Shown here in pieces: positions 41,618 through 49,596 of a stretch of 64,000 bases of DNA. The DNA is from JANQPD01 sp963715655. Its GTDB lineage: Bacteria > Bacteroidota > Bacteroidia > Flavobacteriales > Schleiferiaceae. The position numbers and the translations under genes are program-made. Numbering within the stretch: position 1 is the stretch's first letter; each line of letters begins with the position of its first letter. The stretch is from NCBI GenBank assembly GCA_963715655.1, contig OY970262.1, positions 930,001-994,000 on the forward strand, written 5' to 3'. The notes below the pieces were generated by a model. It made no database searches. It saw nothing but the letters and a program-made list of their open reading frames with translations, and had not been told where the DNA came from.

Positions 41618-42481
41618 TTATTTCAGTTGAGCTTTTTCAAATCGCTTTTTAAATTGAGGAAGCATTTCTTTAACTGTTTCTTCATTTTTTGCAGCACTTA
41701 AAAATACCACGGCATTGTCAAAATCTGCCTGACTTTTACTTTTATTGGCTTTGCTAAATTTACCATAAGTAAACATCGTAAGTGCAATTTCCACATCTTG
41801 GCTGCCATATAAATCTTCATAGGCTTTTTTATTTGCCAAAAAGCTGTCAGCGGTTTTATCAGGTACTTCCATTGCAAAGTACATTACGGTTGAAAAGTAA
41901 GTTTCTGAAAACATGTTGGTTGGTTTTTTCCAGTACGTTTTAAAATCATCTCTGTTTTCCACTTTTAAATCCACTCGGTTTACATAATCAATATAAAATT
42001 GAGGGTATGCACTCACATCTATGTTTTTAGAGTAACCTTTTATAAACTTGTTTTCTTTGTTTAAAGAAACAGACTCGTTAGTAAAATTATAAACTTCTTG
42101 CCTTAGTTCCTTTCTTGTTTCACCTCCAAAACCATATTGCCTATTTACTACTAGGCCATCTTTATTTAGTACCAGCGCTGTGGGATAACTATTTACATGA
42201 TATTTTTTTGAAAGGTGAAATATAGTGTCCTTTTCGGCATCGTATTTTAGTAATACTACGTTTGTGCTAAGCTGCTGGCTTGCTGTATCATTTTTAAATA
42301 CCCAAGCATCAAGCTCCTTACAGGGTATGCACCAAGAGGTATAAAAATCAATAAATAATAATTTATTTCCAGCTTTTGCAAGTTGTAAAGCCTTTTCAAA
42401 ATCTTGATTTACAATGGTTAACTGTTGCGAATAGCCTGTAGCCATTGCTAAAAATAATACGAAACTAAATACATTCTTCAT
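41618..42481 (-). CDS. Thioredoxin-fold protein, secreted
   Basis: A 287-residue protein with a signal peptide (cut near residue 18, GYSQQ) and an N-terminal thioredoxin domain (about 25-130). The active site is Cys51-Ile-Pro-Cys54 in TSWCIPCKELD and the cis-proline segment is SYPTALVL. A helical C-terminal region of ~150 residues is not recognised. Likely a periplasmic thiol-disulphide protein. It has its own promoter and a bidirectional terminator. Confidence 0.88.
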   Translation of the reverse strand: MKNVFSFVLFLAMATGYSQQLTIVNQDFEKALQLAKAGNKLLFIDFYTSWCIPCKELDAWVFKNDTASQQLSTNVVLLKYDAEKDTIFHLSKKYHVNSYPTALVLNKDGLVVNRQYGFGGETRKELRQEVYNFTNESVSLNKENKFIKGYSKNIDVSAYPQFYIDYVNRVDLKVENRDDFKTYWKKPTNMFSETYFSTVMYFAMEVPDKTADSFLANKKAYEDLYGSQDVEIALTMFTYGKFSKANKSKSQADFDNAVVFLSAAKNEETVKEMLPQFKKRFEKAQLK

Positions 42482-42544
42482 CTACTCTTTTTTAAAATTT
42501 TTAACATCATGTAACCCAATTAAATTGTTGTTGAGCGTACATCA

Positions 42545-42552
42545 CAAAAGTA
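42545..42552 (-). promoter_or_regulatory. Promoter (-7 box) of the thioredoxin-like gene
   Basis: Minus-strand TACTTTTG at 42552-42545, about 63 bases before the ATG at 42481. Confidence 0.55.
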
Positions 42553-42588
42553 AAAGACGGATTTAGCAAAGTTCTTGACCTATGTCAG

Positions 42589-43173
42589 TTAATGCTGCCC
42601 AAGCGTTACTTCCTTTCTTATTCTGCTTAGTGAGGTATCGGCAATGCCTAAATAAGAAGCGATGAGTTTAATAGGTGCTTTCTGAATAATTGTGGGACGC
42701 TCAGCCATCAAAGCCCAATACCGTTCGGTAGCGGTTTTAGTAATAATATCAACCGCACGCTGTTTGGCGATAAATAGTTGATTAGACATCCACGATCTAC
42801 CCCATTCTCTAAAACCTTCAGAGCGCTCGAATAAGGATTGAAAAACCGCAAAATCAATTTTATAGGCGTTGCCACTTGTTACGGCTATTATATTTTCTTG
42901 GGTGGCAATTCTTTGAAAAAAAGAAGATATTTCAATCGAAATTTCGTTTGGCGAGAAAAATGCCGTTGTAATTTCATTTCCGCTATAGTCGGTTACAAAG
43001 GCACGCAGCAAACCGGTTTCCACCAAATAGTAAGCGTTTGCGGTTTGTCCATATTTTAAAAACACATCGCCTTTAGTAAATTTTACTTTTTCATGCGCTT
43101 GCATAATACTATTAAAATCAGCCGTACTAATAAGCGGGTGATTGTAAATTGCTTGGAAGAAGGTGTGATCCAT
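42589..43173 (-). CDS. Crp/Fnr family transcriptional regulator
   Basis: A 194-residue protein with a cyclic-nucleotide-binding-like beta-roll (about residues 10-125: VKFTKGDVFLKYGQTANAYYLVETGLLRAFV) and a C-terminal HTH (about 160-190, IKLIASYLGIADTSLSRIRKEV). No Fnr-type cysteine cluster is seen, and the residues that bind cAMP in Crp are not evident. Target genes unknown. The thioredoxin-like gene follows on the same strand at a distance of 107 bp with its own promoter. Confidence 0.9.
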   Translation of the reverse strand: MDHTFFQAIYNHPLISTADFNSIMQAHEKVKFTKGDVFLKYGQTANAYYLVETGLLRAFVTDYSGNEITTAFFSPNEISIEISSFFQRIATQENIIAVTSGNAYKIDFAVFQSLFERSEGFREWGRSWMSNQLFIAKQRAVDIITKTATERYWALMAERPTIIQKAPIKLIASYLGIADTSLSRIRKEVTLGQH

Positions 43174-43302
43174 ATTTTAGATACGTTTAGGATTGAATGC
43201 TATGTGTTGCGCCTTTGTAAGCGCTCTTTCTAAATAAGGTTTTAAAGTAGATTATTTTTCTTTCATCCAAATATAACCCACCAAAAACTTCAAGTGTATT
43301 TT

Positions 43303-43366
43303 ACCTTAAAACCTTAAAACCTTAAAACCTTAAAACCTTAAAACCTTAAAACCTTAAAACCTTAAA
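43303..43366. repeat. Octamer tandem repeat accttaaa, eight copies
   Basis: Eight perfect copies of accttaaa with no variation (43303-43366), starting 5 bp from the end of the PorV-like gene (stop at 43371), in its 3' region. Perfect identity points to recent slippage and possible length variation between strains. Confidence 0.95.
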
Positions 43367-43370
43367 ACTT

Positions 43371-44438
43371 CTACCCCTTCTTAAAAGCAGCAATATCAAA
43401 CTTCACGGAAAATATATTGGAGTACAATGCTCCGGTAGCGCTACCAATGTTGGTAAGCGCATAATCTATGGCAATGCCTTTGTATAAAAAGCCAATGCCT
43501 AAGTTGGGTTGCACAGCTAGGCTCATGTTGTTGTTAAAATCTCGCTGGCGCACGGTGTTTCCTGCACCGGCACGTAAAAACACAAAATTGCGATAGCCAA
43601 ATTCAATGCCTACTGAAGGATCAATATTTCCAAAATTGGCACTTACCAGTGTATTGCGTTGTCCGTCAAAGGTTATATCAGTGCCTAACTCCGCGTGTAA
43701 GGTGTATTTTTCGTTTAATCTAAAGGTTCTACCGGCTCCTAAAAGCAACCGAGGAATGGTTAATTCTAAATTTTCAGAAGGCAATTCATTTCTACCGTCA
43801 GTAAAAGCTGCGGCAATTTTTTCATCATTATAACTCCATGCATTAAAGGTGGAAGTAACATCACGTAAGTTGGCGCCAAAACGCCATTTTTTAATTTGAT
43901 ATTGGGCGCCTACATCAAAACCAAAACCAATGGCATTGGCATAATCTCCTATTTGGCGGTAAATTATTTTAGCGTTTACACCGTAGCTTAGCCCTTTTAA
44001 TTTAGTTGATTTACGGGCGTAACTCGCTAACAAGGCGTAATCTGCAGCAGAAAATTTGCTAATACGGTCGTAATCTACATTGCCATCTTTATCAATAAGC
44101 TCGGTAGTATCTAAAATATCATCAACACCAAACCGAATAATGGTAACACCCACTGTGCTAGTGGCATCTATAGGCGCTGCAAAACCAGCATAATCGTATT
44201 GGGCAATGCTGGCAAAATACTCGGCATGCATTGCCGCAGCTTGCCAACCATCAGTTATAGCTGTTAATCCTGCTGGATTCCAATACGCAGAAGTTACATC
44301 TTGGCTGCTGGCAATTACAGATTTACTCATGCCTAAGGCACGGGCATCTACACCTATGTTTAAAAATTCGTTGCTGTATTTACGGCCTTGGGCTAAGCCA
44401 AGTAAAGGTAATAGAGCGAGTATGCTGAGGTATTGTTT
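43371..44438 (-). CDS. PorV/PorQ family outer-membrane protein
   Basis: A barrel protein of the UPF0164/PorV-PorQ family, about 355 residues from TTG 44438; a TTG at 44459 would add seven. Signal peptide (ALLPLLGLAQG), then the family opening FLNIGVDARALGMSKSVIASSQDVTSAYWNPAGLTAI, with its SAYWNPAGL plug turn, and a 14-strand-like body. PorV shuttles type IX cargo from the translocon to the attachment complex. It is not the PorV of a por operon by context, so a paralogue with unknown cargo. It may be relevant to the sorting-tail proteins in this window. Confidence 0.88.
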   Translation of the reverse strand, partial: KQYLSILALLPLLGLAQGRKYSNEFLNIGVDARALGMSKSVIASSQDVTSAYWNPAGLTAITDGWQAAAMHAEYFASIAQYDYAGFAAPIDATSTVGVTIIRFGVDDILDTTELIDKDGNVDYDRISKFSAADYALLASYARKSTKLKGLSYGVNAKIIYRQIGDYANAIGFGFDVGAQYQIKKWRFGANLRDVTSTFNAWSYNDEKIAAAFTDGRNELPSENLELTIPRLLLGAGRTFRLNEKYTLHAELGTDITFDGQRNTLVSANFGNIDPSVGIEFGYRNFVFLRAGAGNTVRQRDFNNNMSLAVQPNLGIGFLYKGIAIDYALTNIGSATGALYSNIFSVKFDIAAFKKG

Positions 44439-44526
44439 CAAGAAAAAAGCTTTTGGCAAATAAATTAAATTTCACGGTTAAAACTTCATATTTGCCGTAT
44501 TATTGCGCGTAAACAGTCAATCTTTT

Positions 44527-45231
44527 GTGAAATCAATTATTCCCAATTTATTAACCCTTGCCAATTTAGGCGCTGGGTGCATTGCCATACTAAGTGTTAT
44601 TAAGGGCGACTTTACCATAGCCGCCATATTGCTGGTAATAGCATTGGCCTGCGATTTTTTAGACGGCTTTGTAGCGCGTTTGCTGAAAGTACATTCTGAG
44701 TTAGGTAAGCAATTAGATAGCTTGGCCGACATGGTTACTTTTGGTGTATTGCCTGGCTTTGTGTTATTTAAGCTTTTTGAAACAGCCAAATTTGGTGCGG
44801 AGCCCATAGCAGAATGGTTGCCCTACTTAGCATTTTTGGTGCCGTTGTTTTCGGCCTTGCGCTTAGCTAAATTTAACATAGATACACGCCAAAGTGATTT
44901 TTTTATTGGCTTGCCCACACCCGCCCACGCACTATTTATTTTTTCAATAGCCTTGATTATTCAGCAAACGGAAAATGAAAATATCAAGCAATTATTATTA
45001 CATCCGTTTTTTTTATCGGCTATCACCATAGTTGGATCGTTACTTTTAGTAGCAGAGCTTCCGCTGATAGCTTTAAAGTTTAAGAATTATAGCTTTAAAG
45101 AAAATGCAGGACGCTTTATTTTAATAATAGCGAGCATTGCATTATTGCTAATATTAAGGGTGCGTGCTTTGGCCTTTATTATTCCTTTATACTTAGTTTT
45201 GTCACTGATATTTAAACCCACACGAAAATGA
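44527..45231 (+). CDS. pssA: CDP-diacylglycerol--serine O-phosphatidyltransferase
   Basis: About 234 residues from GTG 44527 (MKSIIPNLLTLANLGAGCIA, the usual opening); a TTG at 44503 would add eight residues. The CDP-alcohol phosphatidyltransferase motif DG-x2-AR-x8-G-x3-D-x3-D is intact (LDGFVARLLKVHSELG then KQLDSLAD), and there are about seven membrane helices. It makes phosphatidylserine, precursor of phosphatidylethanolamine. The end overlaps purS by 4 bp. Confidence 0.9.
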   Translation: MKSIIPNLLTLANLGAGCIAILSVIKGDFTIAAILLVIALACDFLDGFVARLLKVHSELGKQLDSLADMVTFGVLPGFVLFKLFETAKFGAEPIAEWLPYLAFLVPLFSALRLAKFNIDTRQSDFFIGLPTPAHALFIFSIALIIQQTENENIKQLLLHPFFLSAITIVGSLLLVAELPLIALKFKNYSFKENAGRFILIIASIALLLILRVRALAFIIPLYLVLSLIFKPTRK

Positions 45232-45479
45232 AATTTAGAGCCGAAATAGATGTAATGCCACATAAAGCTTTGCTTGATCCTCAAGGAAAAGCGGTAACGC
45301 AAAGCATGAGTAATTTAGGTTTATCAGAAATTAAAGATGTTCGCATCGGCAAGCATATTAGTATAGAAATAGAGGCTGCTTCAAAAGAGATGGCCTCAGA
45401 AAAGGTAGAAATGGCTTGTAAAAAATTGTTGGTAAATCAAATTACAGAAAGTTATATATTTGAAGTCATTGAGAATTAA
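45228..45479 (+). CDS. purS: Phosphoribosylformylglycinamidine synthase subunit PurS
   Basis: An 83-residue PurS (MKFRAEIDVMPHKALLDPQGKAVTQSMSNLGLSEIKDVRIGK), the small subunit that bridges PurL and PurQ in step four of purine synthesis. It starts in the pssA stop (atga overlap), and a terminator follows. purL and purQ are not nearby. Confidence 0.93.
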   Translation: MKFRAEIDVMPHKALLDPQGKAVTQSMSNLGLSEIKDVRIGKHISIEIEAASKEMASEKVEMACKKLLVNQITESYIFEVIEN

Positions 45480-45498
45480 GGTTTTTAATCGGAACTGT

Positions 45499-45533
45499 AA
45501 TCCCGTTTTGGCTTGCCAAAGCGGGATTTTTAA
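45499..45533 (+). terminator. Terminator after purS
   Basis: A 14-bp stem (45499-45512 with 45515-45528, one G-U pair) starting aatcccg and ending cgggatt, with a 2-base loop and T-run. Confidence 0.85.
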
Positions 45534-45611
45534 TTTTTTAACCGTATAAAATTTAAATCTACCTTTCACTAATTGTGTGCTTATTGTTGCAACCCAAAGT
45601 TGGTTTCTCAT

Positions 45612-45619
45612 GTATTTTT
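45612..45619 (+). promoter_or_regulatory. Promoter (-7 box) of the CNGKC protein gene
   Basis: TATTTTTG, 5 bases before the ATG at 45625, which argues for this start rather than the ATG-less frame opening at 45577. Confidence 0.45.
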
Positions 45620-45624
45620 GTAAC

Positions 45625-46008
45625 ATGTACAGAGGCTTAACCGCAATATTTTTGTGTTTTGTTTTAGCATTTCCTTGGGTTTGCAAGGTTGCTGTCACTA
45701 CCAATTTTGTTTTAAATCAAGCTGAAATCGCCTCAGAGCAATGCGAAAATAAAAATCGCCCTGAGTTACGTTGTAATGGTAAGTGTGTGTTAATGCAAAA
45801 GCTACAACTCACCAAAAACTCAAGTAACAATTCAGCACCGGTGCCTAGTTTATTACGTATTGAAATTTCCACATTTTTAGTTTCCGATTTTCAGTTTAGT
45901 CTTTTAAATCTTGAAACCTATTTAACTAGTCAAATTTTTAGATACCCTAACCCAAGTGTTCAAGCAGCTTCTTTGGCTGAAGTTTTTCACCCTCCTCAGT
46001 ATAGTTAA
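45625..46008 (+). CDS. Small protein with CNGKC motif, copper-locus context
   Basis: A 127-residue protein from ATG 45625 with an N-terminal membrane helix or signal (residues 3-20) and the motif CNGKCVLMQKL near residue 50. The rest is not recognised. A CxxxC followed by L-K/M residues is common in small Bacteroidota proteins encoded next to metal-uptake genes. Here it is followed by an MbnP-like protein gene. Function inferred from context only; copper binding is plausible. Confidence 0.6.
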   Translation: MYRGLTAIFLCFVLAFPWVCKVAVTTNFVLNQAEIASEQCENKNRPELRCNGKCVLMQKLQLTKNSSNNSAPVPSLLRIEISTFLVSDFQFSLLNLETYLTSQIFRYPNPSVQAASLAEVFHPPQYS

Positions 46009-46065
46009 ATTTTTCTTGTAAAAGTGCAAAGTATGGTGGTAATAACACCTACAAACGGCACTAGG

Positions 46066-46089
46066 ACTTAAAGTATTAATGCTTTAAGT
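46066..46089. promoter_or_regulatory. Inverted repeat before the MbnP-like gene
   Basis: acttaaag (46066-46073) and ctttaagt (46082-46089) pair perfectly around 8 bases. Possible regulatory site for the copper locus, 46 bp before the ATG at 46135. Confidence 0.4.
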
Positions 46090-46134
46090 TAATCGCTTAC
46101 GCGAAATTTTAATTCAAATAATTTAATTAGAGAG

Positions 46135-46905
46135 ATGAAAAACTTAAGATGTTTTACAATGGCTGCATTGGCCATAATTACCCTAGCTTCCTGTGAAAAA
46201 ACAGAGGATACTATAAAAACAGTTGATGAAACAAATCAGAAAGGCGCTTTTACCATAGAATTTGAGCATCGCTTTGATGGTAGTAATTTGATGTTAAATC
46301 AAAACTATACCAACGGCTCAGGGGAAGACCTTACGTTTAATAAAGTGCGTTATTACGTAAGTAATATAATATTGGAAAAAATGGACGGCACGGTGTGGAC
46401 TCAAGAAAATAGTTACTACTTGGTAGATGCTGGTGACCTGGCTTCTTTAGAAATAAAAGTGGAAGATGTACCAGCCGGAGAATACCATAAATTGAGTTAC
46501 TTGGTAGGTGTAGATAGTTTAAGAAATGTTTCGGGAGCCCAAGATGGTGCTTTAAGCCCTAATAACGATATGTTTTGGAGTTGGAATAGCGGATATATTT
46601 TTGCTAAGTTTGAAGGAACTTCCACCGCTTCAAGCAGTGGTTTATTCACCTATCATATTGGTGGTTTTAAAGGAGAAAATAAAGCAATGATTTCTAAAAC
46701 ATTTGATTTACATAACCAAATGTTGAAGATTAATCCAACCGCAAGCCCGCAAGTACACATGCTTGTAGATCTTAAAAAAGTGTTTGACGGTATGCACAAA
46801 GTAAGTATTGCTTCTATGCCTAACATGACAATGCCAGGAATGATGGCGCTACACTTAGCACACAATTTTGGCGCAGGTATAGCACTTGATCACATCCATG
46901 AGTAA
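46135..46905 (+). CDS. MbnP-like copper-binding lipoprotein
   Basis: A 256-residue protein with a lipobox (IITLASC, Cys20) and the MbnP-type core: FNKVRYYVSNIILEKMDG, YLVGVDSLRNVSGAQDGALSPNNDMFWSWNSGYIFAKFEG and FTYHIGGFKG. MbnP proteins bind copper at the surface; in the methanotroph prototype, a partner di-haem enzyme MbnH oxidises a Trp of MbnP to kynurenine. Trp148 and Trp150 are candidates. Many His/Met residues are at the C-terminus (NMTMPGMMALHLAHNFG, DHIHE). The MbnH-like gene follows immediately. Confidence 0.85.
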   Translation: MKNLRCFTMAALAIITLASCEKTEDTIKTVDETNQKGAFTIEFEHRFDGSNLMLNQNYTNGSGEDLTFNKVRYYVSNIILEKMDGTVWTQENSYYLVDAGDLASLEIKVEDVPAGEYHKLSYLVGVDSLRNVSGAQDGALSPNNDMFWSWNSGYIFAKFEGTSTASSSGLFTYHIGGFKGENKAMISKTFDLHNQMLKINPTASPQVHMLVDLKKVFDGMHKVSIASMPNMTMPGMMALHLAHNFGAGIALDHIHE

Positions 46906-46908
46906 TCA

Positions 46909-47967
46909 TTGGTTTTTCTAAAAAACATAATTTATAATAAAATAAGCCACACCTATTTTTTAGGTGTTGGCTTTTTAGTGCTTTTATCTTGCACTCCAGA
47001 AGTAGCTACTACCGAAGCATTAGCTCCGTTTGAATTGGAAATTCCAAGTCATTTTCCTGAACCCAATTATGGCGTTGGTCAAAAAAGATTAATTGAAAAA
47101 CGCGTTGAGTTAGGCAGAAAGCTTTTTTATGACCCAATACTTTCGGTTGATGGTACCGTAAGCTGCGGTAGTTGTCATCATCAAACATCGGGCTTTTCTG
47201 ATGAGGGAAAACCATTTAGTGCAGGTGTAAAAGGAAGAGTAGGTTTACGCAATTCGCCTGCTTTATCAAATTTAGCTTGGTTTCCAGCATTTCTAGCAGA
47301 TGGAGGTGTAAATCATATTGAAGTAATGCCTTTGGCGCCACTTACTGATAGTTTAGAAATGGCAGATGACTTGAATAATATTTTGTTGAAGCTAAAAAAT
47401 AATCAAGCTTATAAGGCACAATTTAACGCAGCGTTTTCAGATTCTAACCTTACATCTAAACAGTTATTAATAGCACTAGCGCAATTTATGAGTAGCATGG
47501 TTTCATCTGCAAGCAAATATGATGCAATGATAAAAGGTGAAGCAGCTTTTACGGTAGATGAAAAAGCGGGACTAAAGCTTTTTGAATTGAATTGTGCTAC
47601 CTGCCATAAGCCGCCTTTATTTACCGACTTTAGTTATAGAAATAACGGTTTAGTAGAACATTACGAAGATAATGGCAGAGCAAGAATTACCGGAAAGCAG
47701 CAGGATGAAGCAACCTTTAAAGTGCCAAGTTTGCGTAACATAAATGTGTCAAAACCATATATGCACAATGGTAGTATTGCAACATTAAAAGAAGTTGTAG
47801 AACATTACAATTCAGGAATTATTCAGCACCAAAATTTAGATCCATCTCTTCAAAACGGAATTTCGCTTAGCACCATAGAAAAGCAACAGTTACTTAGTTT
47901 TTTAGAAACACTTACAGATTATAAATTTCTTTCAAATCCAAATTTTTCAAACCCCAAGGAAAAGTAA
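46909..47967 (+). CDS. MbnH-like di-haem peroxidase family lipoprotein
   Basis: A 352-residue protein with a lipobox (LVLLSC, Cys28) and two c-type haem sites: CGSCH at residues 86-90 and CATCH at 229-233. The layout matches bacterial di-haem cytochrome c peroxidases and MbnH. It has the segment PALSNLAWFPAFLADGG typical of this group. It starts at TTG 46909, three bases after the MbnP-like stop. In MbnP/MbnH pairs the enzyme modifies its partner using H2O2. Whether it is a true MbnH or a general peroxidase is decided only by the neighbour gene. Confidence 0.85.
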   Translation: MVFLKNIIYNKISHTYFLGVGFLVLLSCTPEVATTEALAPFELEIPSHFPEPNYGVGQKRLIEKRVELGRKLFYDPILSVDGTVSCGSCHHQTSGFSDEGKPFSAGVKGRVGLRNSPALSNLAWFPAFLADGGVNHIEVMPLAPLTDSLEMADDLNNILLKLKNNQAYKAQFNAAFSDSNLTSKQLLIALAQFMSSMVSSASKYDAMIKGEAAFTVDEKAGLKLFELNCATCHKPPLFTDFSYRNNGLVEHYEDNGRARITGKQQDEATFKVPSLRNINVSKPYMHNGSIATLKEVVEHYNSGIIQHQNLDPSLQNGISLSTIEKQQLLSFLETLTDYKFLSNPNFSNPKEK

Positions 47968-47968
47968 G

Positions 47969-48898
47969 ATGAAACCTTTTACCATATTTATATTTGTGTT
48001 ACTTACTACCGCACAGGTATATGCATGTGATATTTGTGGTTGCGCACCCGGTGCAAATTACTTAGGGGTGTTGCCACAATTCAATCAAAATATAGTAGGC
48101 GTTAGGTTTAATTATAGCAATATGCTACACCCTAATTCTAATTTTAATATCAATGATAAGAGTAGCCGAGTTTTAGAGGATCGCTTTTACACTACAGAAG
48201 CATGGTTACGATTTTATCCTACCCAGCGGCTTCAGGTGTTCACGTTTATTCCATATAAAATGCATCAACGCTTAGAAACAGAGCGTAATACTATAATTGA
48301 AGGAGTTGGCGATATTAGAATACATGCGAATTACACCTTAGTAGATTTTGGGGATAGCATTACTAGCGATTGGAAAAATTTACTTTTAATTGGTGCCGGT
48401 ATTACCTTACCCACTGGTAAATATCAACAACGAGATGAAACAAAACTTTTGCTTCCCGCAGCTTTTCAAACTGGGCAGGGTAGCTTTAATTATGCACTTA
48501 GTGTAAATCACACCATTCGCTGGCGTACTTGGGGTGTAAATACGAGTGCTCAATACACTTTTCGTGGAGAAAATGAATTGAGTTACAACTATGGAAATCA
48601 AATTAGCGCAGCATCAGCCTTATTTTATTGGGGTGAAACAAAGTCCTTTGCTTATTTGCCTAATGTTGGTTTAAATTTCAACCATTTTGAGCAAGATTAT
48701 CAGTACGATGTTTTGAAACCTTACACGGGAGGTAGTTTGCTTCAATTTACTGCCGGTATAGATCTTTATGTTAAGCAGTATTTGATAAATACGTTTGTAC
48801 AAGCACCAATATATCAAGCAATTCCTTCGGAGCAGCCAAACACTCAACTTTCATTTGGTGTAGGTTTTAGTATGTTTTTTGGTGGGGAAGAGCAATAA
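47969..48898 (+). CDS. Outer-membrane protein with N-terminal CDICGC motif
   Basis: A 309-residue protein with a signal peptide (to about residue 19) whose mature start is CDICGCAPGANYLGVLP, and a beta-rich barrel (strands such as FQTGQGSFNYALSVNHT, LSFGVGFSMFFGG). The three Cys in CDxCGC are at the new N-terminus and could bind metal. It follows the MbnH-like gene by one base, so it is the last gene of the copper locus and may be its channel. I know no family name with certainty. Confidence 0.75.
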   Translation: MKPFTIFIFVLLTTAQVYACDICGCAPGANYLGVLPQFNQNIVGVRFNYSNMLHPNSNFNINDKSSRVLEDRFYTTEAWLRFYPTQRLQVFTFIPYKMHQRLETERNTIIEGVGDIRIHANYTLVDFGDSITSDWKNLLLIGAGITLPTGKYQQRDETKLLLPAAFQTGQGSFNYALSVNHTIRWRTWGVNTSAQYTFRGENELSYNYGNQISAASALFYWGETKSFAYLPNVGLNFNHFEQDYQYDVLKPYTGGSLLQFTAGIDLYVKQYLINTFVQAPIYQAIPSEQPNTQLSFGVGFSMFFGGEEQ

Positions 48899-48987
48899 TG
48901 TTATTCACTCGAGAATAAATATAGATTTCACCTGTACCTAAATTTTTACCAATCTTAAAATGTGCTTTATTCCTGTAGCTTTGGAGC

Positions 48988-49578
48988 ATGAATTTTCTTG
49001 CACACCTTTATTTATCGGGTAACAACCAAAAAATAGCCATTGGTAATTTTATTGCCGATGCTGTGCGGAAAAAACAATGGCCTCAATTTGATAAAGAGAT
49101 AGTAAATGGTATAGTGTTGCATCACAAAATTGATGCTTTTACAGATGCCCATCCCTTAGTTTTAGAAACTAAAAAACGCCTGCGCCCAACGCAAGGAAAA
49201 TATAGTCCGGTGGTGGCAGATATTTTATACGATCACTTTTTATCCCAACATTTTTCGCGTTACAGCGAAATTTCAATACAAACATTTGCAAAAAATACTT
49301 ACACGTTTTTATTGAAAAATAACGCAATTTTGCCGGCAGCCATTCAGCGTATGTTACCTTATATGATTGAGTTTAATTGGCTTGTTGCTTACGGGCAAAA
49401 AGAAGGTTTGCAGCAGGTTTTTAACGGAATGAGCAGGCGTGCCAAGTTTAAAAATAACATGGCTAATTCGGTAAATGATTTATTTAAAAACTATACGCTT
49501 TATCAAAAAGAATTTGAAGTGTTTTTCGCAGAGCTTCAAAAATACGTACATACACAATTACTAAACATTAAGGCCTAA
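48988..49578 (+). CDS. Acyl carrier protein phosphodiesterase-like protein
   Basis: A 196-residue helical protein of the AcpH (DUF479) family: MNFLAHLYLSGNNQKIAIGNFIADAVRKK, HHKIDAFTDAHP and SPVVADILYDHFLSQHF with conserved His/Asp that form a metal-dependent hydrolase site. It would remove the phosphopantetheine arm from ACP. Members outside E. coli are not proven. Follows an 89-bp gap after the copper locus; 18 bp before the GNAT-nitrilase gene. Confidence 0.85.
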   Translation: MNFLAHLYLSGNNQKIAIGNFIADAVRKKQWPQFDKEIVNGIVLHHKIDAFTDAHPLVLETKKRLRPTQGKYSPVVADILYDHFLSQHFSRYSEISIQTFAKNTYTFLLKNNAILPAAIQRMLPYMIEFNWLVAYGQKEGLQQVFNGMSRRAKFKNNMANSVNDLFKNYTLYQKEFEVFFAELQKYVHTQLLNIKA

Positions 49579-49596
49579 GGGTACTTACTTATAAAT

